Below are positions 1-5,761 of a DNA stretch of 10,317 nt, piece by piece. Source of the stretch: JANNGZ01 sp031404155 (GTDB taxonomy: Bacteria; Pseudomonadota; Gammaproteobacteria; Burkholderiales; Burkholderiaceae_C); assembly GCA_031404155.1 (NCBI GenBank), contig JANNGZ010000453.1:1-10317 (forward strand), written 5' to 3'. The position numbers were made by a program, and so were the translations under genes. Under the pieces are notes generated by a model, which saw nothing but the letters and a program-made list of their open reading frames with translations, did no database searches and had not been told where the DNA came from. Each line of letters begins with the position of its first letter. Positions within the stretch are counted from its first letter, which is position 1.

Positions 1-957
1 GCTTTGCAGCACGCCGGTGATCAGCACGCCCTGCTTGATCGGCAGGTTCAGGGTCTGGGCGATCTCGGGCGTGAGGTCGCGCGGCTCGACGCCGATCCAG
101 CCGCGGCGCACCTGGCCGTCCTTGATCAGGCTCTCCATCACTTGGCGTGCGGTGGTGGCCGGAATCGCGAAGCCGATCCCCATGCTGCCGCCGCTGCGCG
201 AATAGATGGCGGTGTTGATGCCCAGCAGGTTGCCGTTGGTGTCGACCAGGGCGCCGCCCGAGTTGCCGGGGTTGATGGCAGCGTCGGTCTGGATGAAATT
301 CTCGAAGGTGTTGATGCCGAGCTGGTCGCGCCCAAGGGCGCTGACGATGCCCGAGGTGACGGTCTGGCCGACGCCGAACGGGTTGCCTATCGCGAGCACC
401 ACGTCGCCGACCTGCAGGTCGTCGCCGGCGCCGAAGGTGATGGCCGGCAGGCGGTCCAGGTTGATCTTCAGCACGGCGACGTCGGTGTCCGGGTCGGTGC
501 CGATGACCGTCGCCTTGGCCTCGCGGCCGTCGGCCAGCTTGACCTCGATATCGTCGGCGCCGGCCACCACGTGGTTGTTGGTCAGCAGATAACCCTCGGG
601 CGAGACGATCACACCCGAGCCGAGTCCGATCTGCGGCTCCTGGCGCATCTGGCGCGCCCGGTCGCCGAAGAAGTACTGAAATACCGGGTCGTCGGCCCGC
701 GGGTCGCGTGCTGGGGCCTTGCTGGCGGTGATGCTCACGACCGACGGCGAGGCGCGCCGCGCGGCGCCGCTGTAACTCGTCGCGCTGCCGCCGCTGGCGG
801 CCATCGCCACCGGCGGGACCGAGCTGATCGACACCACGCTGGGCAGCAAGGTGCTGGGCTGGCGCTGGACCCAGTCGGGCTTGAGCGTCGCGACGACGAA
901 CAGCAGCGCCACGGCGACCGTGACGGCTTGGGAGAAAATGAGCCAGGTTTTTCGCAT
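1..957 (-). CDS. HtrA/DegS-type periplasmic serine protease, C-terminus beyond window edge
   Basis: This is a trypsin-like S1C protease that degrades or senses misfolded envelope proteins. Read from the ATG at 957, it has a single N-terminal membrane helix (about residues 5-25, WLIFSQAVTVAVALLFVVAT). A linker follows, then the protease domain with the full triad: His129 in TNNHVV, Asp159 in TDVAVLKI and Ser233 in GNSGGAL. The PDZ domain begins near residue 285 (RRGWIGVEPRDL) and is cut at residue 319 by the window edge. The membrane anchor and this layout suggest a DegS/AlgW-like or DegQ-like protein tethered in the inner membrane and facing the periplasm. The start looks like those of betaproteobacterial HtrA proteins as I remember them, but no Shine-Dalgarno precedes it. 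The frame is open upstream into the permease at 958-1704, so the protease may be made as a fusion or by reinitiation. The family call is very secure; DegS versus DegQ is not. Confidence 0.93.
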   Translation of the reverse strand, partial: MRKTWLIFSQAVTVAVALLFVVATLKPDWVQRQPSTLLPSVVSISSVPPVAMAASGGSATSYSGAARRASPSVVSITASKAPARDPRADDPVFQYFFGDRARQMRQEPQIGLGSGVIVSPEGYLLTNNHVVAGADDIEVKLADGREAKATVIGTDPDTDVAVLKINLDRLPAITFGAGDDLQVGDVVLAIGNPFGVGQTVTSGIVSALGRDQLGINTFENFIQTDAAINPGNSGGALVDTNGNLLGINTAIYSRSGGSMGIGFAIPATTARQVMESLIKDGQVRRGWIGVEPRDLTPEIAQTLNLPIKQGVLITGVLQS

Positions 958-1704
958 GGAGAGTGAGTTGATGGCCGAACGGGGCAAGATCGAGCCCCAG
1001 CTCAGGCGGTTGGGGTCGCCGGCGCCGAGGAAACACAGGCCGGCTTCGATCAGCAGCGCGCTGGCGAAGATCAACGGCAGCTGCGGCAAGGCCAGCGGCA
1101 GCACGTTGGGCACCAGATGGCGCAGCGCCACCGAGGCGCGGCTCGCGCCGAGCAGCAACGCCGCTTCGATGAACGCCGCACTGCGCAGCGTGCGGGCTTC
1201 GGCGCGCACCAGCCGCGCCAGCGTGGCCCAGCCGGTGAGGGCCAGGATCAGCGCCAGTTGCAGCCAGCCGGGCCCGAACCAGGCGCTGGCCAGCAACGCG
1301 AGAAAGAAGCGCGGCACGATCTGGCTCAGGTCCATCAGGCGAACGAGCAGCCGGTCCAGCCGCGGGCCGGCCATGCCGGCGAGCACACCGAGCAGCACAC
1401 CGAGCAGCGCTGCGCCGAGAGTGACCACCGCGCCCGAGAGCAGCGACGCCTGCCCGCCATGGGCCAGCGCCACCATCAGGTCGCGGCCGAGGTCGTCGGT
1501 GCCGAGGGGATGGGCGGGTGTGGGGGCGAGGAAGGGCGCGCCGCTCGGCTCGCGCGGGTCGACCGGAAAGAGCAGCGGCGCGAGCAGCGCGGCCAGCAGC
1601 GGCAACGCGAGCGCGAGCGCGCCGAGCCAGCGCAGCGATCGCAAGGCTCGCAGCGACCCCAGCGAGAGCGGGGCCGGCGGCGGGCGGATGCGGCTGGTGG
1701 TCAT
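958..1704 (-). CDS. DppC-type ABC transporter permease, C-terminally truncated and fused in frame to HtrA
   Basis: This is an inner-membrane permease of the peptide/nickel (DppC/OppC) ABC importer family. The ATG at 1704 lies 15 bases after the dppB stop. Visible features are an N-terminal membrane helix (about residues 25-47), the family signature HPLGTDDLGRDL (residues 65-76), several further hydrophobic helices, the EAA-type cytoplasmic loop (about residues 177-204, AAFIEAALLLGASRA then LVPNVLP) and the late motif FLGAGDPNRLSWGSIL (residues 225-240). Relatives continue for about 50 residues with a last membrane helix. Here the family match ends after residue 240. Nine unrelated residues follow (PRSAINSLS), then the HtrA start methionine in the same frame with no stop between. 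The permease is therefore probably non-functional or altered. Both 957 and 1704 are multiples of three, and I checked the codons across the junction individually. Confidence 0.85.
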
Positions 1705-1719
1705 GCCTCGTGTCCCGGC

Positions 1720-2727
1720 TTACGGGCGCGGCTGATGGCGAGGCTCGATGCGCGGGTCCAGCCGTGCCTGCACGATGTCGGCGGCAACGCTGCTGGCAAT
1801 CACCACCGCGACGATCAGGCCGAACACGCCGAGCAGCACCGGGTGGTCGCGGTTGAGGATTGCCGAGGACAGCAGGCGGCCCAAGCCTGGCCAGGCGAAG
1901 AGCGTTTCGACCAGCACCGCGCCGGTGAACAACATGCCGACCCTGTTCAGCGCGGCGGTGGCCAGTTGCGGGCTGACATTGCGCGCCACATGGCCCCAAA
2001 GGATGGCGCGTTCGGGAATGCCGCGGGCGCGGGCGGCGCGCACATAGGCCTGGCCGAGTTCGAGCCGGGCCTTGGCGTGGGCCACGGTGAGAAAGAACGC
2101 GGTTTGTTGCAGCGCCAGCGTGGCCACCGGCAGCACCGCGTGCCAGGCGATGTCAAGCGCGGCAGCGATGCCGCCCGCGGCCTGCCGGGGGTCGCTCAGG
2201 CCCGAGACCGGAAACCAGCGCAGCTCCAGGCCCGGCCCGAGCATCAACAACTGGCCGACCCAGAACACCGGCAGCGCGTACACCGCGCTGGTGGCCGCGG
2301 CGACCGCGGCGCCGCCACGTTCATGCGCCGCCGCCCACAGGCCGAGCGCGCGCCCGGCCACCACGGCGATCGACAGCGCGCCCAGCATCAGCAGCAGCGT
2401 CGGCACCAGGCGCTCGGCGATCAGCCCGAATACGGGGCGGCGGAAGTGGTAGGAGATGCCCCAGTCGCCCTGCGCCATGCGCGCGACGAAGGACACGAAC
2501 TGCTCGGCCACCGGCCGGTCGAGCGCAAAGCTGCGGCTGACCGCGGCCTGGGTTTCGCGGGTGGCGTAGTCGCCGGCGAGCGCCGCCGCCGGGCCGCCCG
2601 GCGCCGACTGCACCAGCGCGAACAGCAGCGCCTGGATCAGCAACCAGGCCAGCAGGCCCGAGGCCAGCGCGCGCAGGCCAGACAACACCAAGGCCACCGG
2701 CGCGCGTGCTGTAAGGGCGGCGGGCAC
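1720..2727 (-). CDS. DppB-type ABC transporter permease
   Basis: This is the first inner-membrane permease of a peptide/nickel-class ABC importer and the partner of the DppC-type gene 15 bases downstream. The frame is open up to 2862 inside the binding-protein gene. I chose the GTG at 2727 because GGAG (2736-2739) sits eight bases upstream and the first hydrophobic helix follows closely, giving 335 residues, a normal DppB length. Family features are the N-terminal helix ending in QSAPGGP (instead of the common PGDP), the DWGISY motif with RRPV near residue 90, several membrane helices, the EAA loop (AYVRAARARGIPERAILWGHVARNVSPQL) and VETLFAWPGLGRLL near the end. The C-terminus DPRIEPR is typical of the family. 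The substrate cannot be deduced from the sequence. Confidence 0.9.
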   Translation of the reverse strand: MPAALTARAPVALVLSGLRALASGLLAWLLIQALLFALVQSAPGGPAAALAGDYATRETQAAVSRSFALDRPVAEQFVSFVARMAQGDWGISYHFRRPVFGLIAERLVPTLLLMLGALSIAVVAGRALGLWAAAHERGGAAVAAATSAVYALPVFWVGQLLMLGPGLELRWFPVSGLSDPRQAAGGIAAALDIAWHAVLPVATLALQQTAFFLTVAHAKARLELGQAYVRAARARGIPERAILWGHVARNVSPQLATAALNRVGMLFTGAVLVETLFAWPGLGRLLSSAILNRDHPVLLGVFGLIVAVVIASSVAADIVQARLDPRIEPRHQPRP

Positions 2728-2759
2728 GCGCGTGGCTCCGCCCCCGCGCACACCGCGGC

Positions 2760-4322
2760 TCAGGGCCGCATCCAGGCCCGCTCGGCCACCTGGCCGGACC
2801 AGGGCTGCCAGCCCTGGAAGCGCGAGCGCCACGCGGTGCTGACCACCGTCTCGGTGAGCCACCAGTACGGCAGCTCGTCAGCGACGATTTTCTGCACCGC
2901 GGCGTAGTGGCGGGTGCGCTCGTCGTAGTTGTCGGTTTCGGCGGCGGCGGCGAACAGCTTGTCCACCTCGGGATTGCGGTAGGCGGCGGCGTTGGAGAAA
3001 GGTACGCTGCCGATGTTGCTCGACACGTACATGCGGCGTACGCCCGAGTCGGGGTCGGCGCCGTTGCAGTAGGAAATGATGTTCAGGTCGAAGGCCCGTT
3101 GTGCGAACACGGCTTCGATGAACGCGGCGCGGTCCAGCGGCTTCTGCACCACCTTGATGCCGACCTTGGCCAGGTTCAGCCGCAACACTTCACCCACCCG
3201 GTTGAAGGTGGGGAAGTGCAGCATCTCCAGCGTCAGCCGCACGCCGTCGGCGCCCGCCACGAGGCCGGCGGCGTCGAGCAGCTCGGTGGCGCGTTGCGGG
3301 CTCGGTGTGTAGCGCGCCAGCGTTCCCGGCGCGTGTGCCCAGGTCAGGCCCGAGGAGATCGGCGCCGTCGGAATCTTGCCGATGCCGAACTGCACGTCGC
3401 GCAGCAACTGCTCGCGGTCGATCGCGTGCGCGATCGCCTGGCGCACCCGCAGGTCGGCCAGAGGCTTGCGGTCGAGGTTGAAGCTCAGCGTGTTGATGCA
3501 GTTGCCGCCGCCGGTGCCGAACGCGGTTTGTGCGGTGGTCAGCTCGGGCCTCGCGCGCAGGCGCTCGACGTCGGGCGCTGCCACCAGCGGCAGGTAGTCG
3601 GCCTCGCCGGCGAGCAGCGCCACGGTCTGCGCGTTGCTGTCTGGCACGACGCGGAACACCAACCGGTCGAGGTAGGGCAGGCCGGGTTTGAAGTAGTCGG
3701 GGTTGCGCACCATCACCACCTGCTGGTCGGTGCGATACGAATCGAGCTTGAACGGGCCCGTGCCCACCGGCTTCAGGTTCACCGGGTTGGTCAGCGGGTC
3801 GCTGCCCTGGTAGAGGTGCTTGGGCAGGATCGGCGCCTCGGTCACGTTGAGCAGTTGCAGCAGCGCGCCGTAAGGCTTGCGCAGCTTGAACACCACGGTG
3901 GATGGCGACGGCGTTTCGATCGAGGCCAGCACCGCGCCGATGCCGGCCTTGGTGCGCGCGTGGTGCTTGAGCAGCACCTCGTCGAAGGTGAACTTCACAT
4001 CGGCCGAAGTGAACGGCGTGCCGTCGTGCCACTTCACGTTCGGCGCGAGCTGGAACGTATACACCGTGCCCCGCTCGCTCACCGTCCAGCGCTGTGCGAG
4101 GTCGGGCTGCGGCCGCAGGTCGCGGTCGAGTTCGACCAGCGCGTTGTAGAGCGAGTCGGCCACCGCATGCACATGCGATCCGGTGGAGATCGCGGGGTTG
4201 AGGTGGCCCGGGTCGGCCTGCACCACGATGACCGCCACGCCGCCGCGCGTGGGCGTTTGGGCCTGCGAGGCCGTCGACAGCGCCAGGCCGGTCAGCAGGC
4301 AGGCGAGCGCACGAACGAACAT
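2760..4322 (-). CDS. ABC transporter periplasmic solute-binding protein, family 5 (peptide/nickel type)
   Basis: This is the periplasmic receptor of the DppBC-type importer encoded just downstream (33 bases to the dppB start). The ATG at 4322 has a strong Shine-Dalgarno, GAGGAGA at 4329-4335, six bases upstream. The 520-residue product begins with a Sec signal peptide (MFVRALACLLTGLALSTASQA, cleaved near residue 21). The mature part shows SBP_bac_5 landmarks: LNPAI, an LVELDRDLRPQPDLAQRW block, TFQLAPNVKWHDGTPFTSADV, GTGPFKLDSY, VRQAIAHAIDRE and a C-terminal ELPYWWL segment. No histidine pair can be assigned to nickel binding by eye. Peptides are the default ligand of the family. Nickel is suggested only by the neighbouring CooC and [NiFe]-hydrogenase genes. 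The gene lies 43 bases after cooC on the same strand, so the two are probably co-transcribed. Confidence 0.93.
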   Translation of the reverse strand: MFVRALACLLTGLALSTASQAQTPTRGGVAVIVVQADPGHLNPAISTGSHVHAVADSLYNALVELDRDLRPQPDLAQRWTVSERGTVYTFQLAPNVKWHDGTPFTSADVKFTFDEVLLKHHARTKAGIGAVLASIETPSPSTVVFKLRKPYGALLQLLNVTEAPILPKHLYQGSDPLTNPVNLKPVGTGPFKLDSYRTDQQVVMVRNPDYFKPGLPYLDRLVFRVVPDSNAQTVALLAGEADYLPLVAAPDVERLRARPELTTAQTAFGTGGGNCINTLSFNLDRKPLADLRVRQAIAHAIDREQLLRDVQFGIGKIPTAPISSGLTWAHAPGTLARYTPSPQRATELLDAAGLVAGADGVRLTLEMLHFPTFNRVGEVLRLNLAKVGIKVVQKPLDRAAFIEAVFAQRAFDLNIISYCNGADPDSGVRRMYVSSNIGSVPFSNAAAYRNPEVDKLFAAAAETDNYDERTRHYAAVQKIVADELPYWWLTETVVSTAWRSRFQGWQPWSGQVAERAWMRP

Positions 4323-4365
4323 GGTTTCTCTCCTCGTCGACGACCGGCGAGTGGCCCGGGTCACA

Positions 4366-5157
4366 TCACGCGCTTGCGCGCGCCTCGAGCGCCACCAGCC
4401 GGTCGGCCACCGCCTCGATCGCGCGCAGCCCGGCGCTGCCGCCGGCAAAGTCGGCCGGCGCCTGCTCCGCCTGTTCGGCCTGCACGAAGCGCTCTTCGTA
4501 GGGCACCACGCCGATCACCGGCATGCCATGCTGCTTGCAGTAGCCCTCGATCGCGTCGCGGTCGGCGTCGTTGCGCACCTTGTTCGCCACGGCGTACACA
4601 TGCGGGATCTTCAGCTCGTTGGCCAGCGAGAAGGTGCGCGACGCGGCTTCGAGCGAGCGGTAGTAGGGCTCGGCCACGATCAGCATGGCCTCCACATGGC
4701 GCGCAGTGCCGCGCTTCAGGTGCTCCAGGCCGGCCTCCATGTCGGTGATGGTGTGGTCGCCGGCGTCGGTCATCTCGGCGATCAGGCCGCGCACCGCGCG
4801 GTGCGACGCGCACATGCAGCCGCTGCCGGCACTGCCGTCGGCCGGCTTGCCCATCACGATCAGCTGGATGCCGTCGGGCGCCTGCGCGGCGTATTCGCCG
4901 AGCACCACGTCGCGTTGGACCGTCAGCCGCAGCGTGGCTTGGCCGCTCGGCGCGGTGACACTTTCGATCAGCGAGGACGGTATCGAGCGGATGCGGTCGG
5001 CATCGGCGCGTGCCATGCCCAGGGTGAGCGCCAGGTTCGGGTTGGGGTCGCCGTCGATTGCGAGCACGCGGTGGCGGCGCTGCGCCAGCACCCGCGCCAG
5101 CGTGCCCGCCAACGTGGTCTTGCCCGAGCCGCCTTTGCCTACCATCGCAATCTTCAT
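4366..5157 (-). CDS. CooC-like nickel-insertion P-loop ATPase
   Basis: This is a cytoplasmic MinD/SIMIBI-class ATPase of the CooC family. CooC proteins are known for ATP-driven nickel delivery to carbon monoxide dehydrogenase. Residues 7-15 (GKGGSGKTT) form a deviant Walker A motif with the signature lysine at position 8. DGDPNPN at residues 35-41 is the switch I region, and TDMEAGLEHL around Asp139 is the Walker B/switch II region typical of CooC. Cys114-Met-Cys116 matches the metal-binding CxC that bridges the CooC dimer. The 263-residue length is normal. The ATG at 5157 has GGAG eight bases upstream. No CO dehydrogenase gene is visible; the nearest nickel enzyme is the divergently encoded [NiFe]-hydrogenase. 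A role in nickel handling for that enzyme, or for a CODH elsewhere, is inference. The gene probably heads the operon with the solute-binding protein and permeases. Confidence 0.88.
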   Translation of the reverse strand: MKIAMVGKGGSGKTTLAGTLARVLAQRRHRVLAIDGDPNPNLALTLGMARADADRIRSIPSSLIESVTAPSGQATLRLTVQRDVVLGEYAAQAPDGIQLIVMGKPADGSAGSGCMCASHRAVRGLIAEMTDAGDHTITDMEAGLEHLKRGTARHVEAMLIVAEPYYRSLEAASRTFSLANELKIPHVYAVANKVRNDADRDAIEGYCKQHGMPVIGVVPYEERFVQAEQAEQAPADFAGGSAGLRAIEAVADRLVALEARASA

Positions 5158-5181
5158 GGCCGAATCTCCGGTTGCGCGGCG

Positions 5182-5211
5182 AGTATAGAAAACGCCACTG
5201 CGGCGGGGCGT
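5182..5211 (-). promoter_or_regulatory. Candidate promoter and dyad upstream of cooC
   Basis: On the minus strand TATACT (5187-5182) matches a -10 box and lies 24 bases before the cooC start. Just upstream of it is an inverted repeat, ACGCC-N10-GGCGT (5192-5211), in the position where MerR-class or other regulators bind between -35 and -10. The -35 is poor: GACGCC at a 19-bp spacing, or TTGCCG at an unlikely 24 bp. The dyad does not resemble the strong one at 5710-5732, so shared control by the same MerR protein is not supported by sequence. The region is the divergent gap between cooC and the MerR gene. Confidence 0.35.
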
Positions 5212-5259
5212 CGGCAAAACCCGCGAGCGCGCCGGCGCCGGATCGCGGATCATGTGCCG

Positions 5260-5700
5260 ATGGACAGCGCGCTCACCCGTCGCGGCATGCGCATCGGCGA
5301 ACTTGCCGAGCGCCTTGGCACCACCACCAAGACGCTGCGCTTCTACGAGCAGATCGGCCTGCTCGGCACGGCACGGCGCAGCGAGTCGGCCTACCGGCTC
5401 TACGACGACGAGGCGGTGCAGACCGCACAACTGGTGCTCGGCCTGCGCCACCTGGGGCTGACGCTGCCGGAGCTTCAACACGTTCTGCGCGACGAAGCCG
5501 GCAGCACACGCCGGCAAAAACTGCTCGTGCTGATGGACGAGAAGCTGCGCGCGATGTACCTGGAACTCGGTATCTTGCAAGGGCGCTGCGAAGATCTCGC
5601 GGCGCGCCATGTGGCCCTGCTCGCCACGCCGCGCGAGCGCCCGCCGCATTGTGTTTGCGACGCGCTGCTGCAACCCTGCCGTTGTCTCAAGGCGGCGTGA
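5260..5700 (+). CDS. MerR-family transcriptional regulator with cysteine-rich C-terminus
   Basis: This is a DNA-binding dimeric regulator of the MerR family, which activates promoters with over-long spacers by twisting the DNA. The winged helix-turn-helix is clear at about residues 11-50 (MRIGELAERLGTTTKTLRFY, then a YRLYDDEAV wing). A dimerisation coiled coil follows (about residues 82-125). The 146-residue product ends in a short tail with His130, Cys131, Cys133, Cys140 and Cys142, plus Cys110 in the coiled coil; metal-sensing MerR proteins bind their effector in this region. The start is taken as the ATG at 5260. The ATG at 5287 and the GTG at 5254 are alternatives, and none has a good Shine-Dalgarno. 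The stop is only seven bases from a MerR-type promoter facing the hydrogenase genes, so this protein is the natural candidate regulator. The ligand is unknown; nickel, another metal or a redox signal are possible. Confidence 0.92.
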   Translation: MDSALTRRGMRIGELAERLGTTTKTLRFYEQIGLLGTARRSESAYRLYDDEAVQTAQLVLGLRHLGLTLPELQHVLRDEAGSTRRQKLLVLMDEKLRAMYLELGILQGRCEDLAARHVALLATPRERPPHCVCDALLQPCRCLKAA

Positions 5701-5707
5701 TCGGCGC

Positions 5708-5738
5708 TTGACCTTGCCCGTGCGGCAAGGTCGATACT
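5708..5738 (+). promoter_or_regulatory. MerR-type promoter/operator of the hydrogenase operon
   Basis: A -35 box TTGACC (5708-5713) and a -10 box GATACT (5733-5738) are separated by exactly 19 bases, the long spacer typical of MerR-activated promoters rather than the usual 17. Between and overlapping them is a perfect inverted repeat: GACCTTGCC (5710-5718), five bases, GGCAAGGTC (5724-5732). This arrangement is like those of the copper and zinc regulators CueR and ZntR. The start codon of the hydrogenase small subunit lies 24 bases after the -10, with GAGGG (5750-5754) as its ribosome binding site. Transcription should start near 5745. There is no T-run after the dyad, so it is not a Rho-independent terminator of the MerR gene. 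Confidence 0.85.
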
Positions 5739-5761
5739 GTTCGCATCACGAGGGCAAAATC

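Noticed and set aside
1117..4748. Two very long plus-strand open frames (1117-2907 and 2907-4748) opposite the transporter genes
   Set aside because: They are antisense shadows. Their products are low-complexity Arg/Gln/Gly/His sequence, while the minus strand encodes clear ABC permeases and a binding protein.
4366..5157. Annotation as a CO dehydrogenase operon because of the CooC protein
   Set aside because: No cooS, cooF or cooT homologue is visible in the window; the adjacent nickel enzyme is a hydrogenase.
5710..5732. The 9-bp dyad as a Rho-independent terminator of the MerR gene
   Set aside because: No U-tract follows, and the dyad fits exactly within a -35/-10 pair with a 19-bp spacer.
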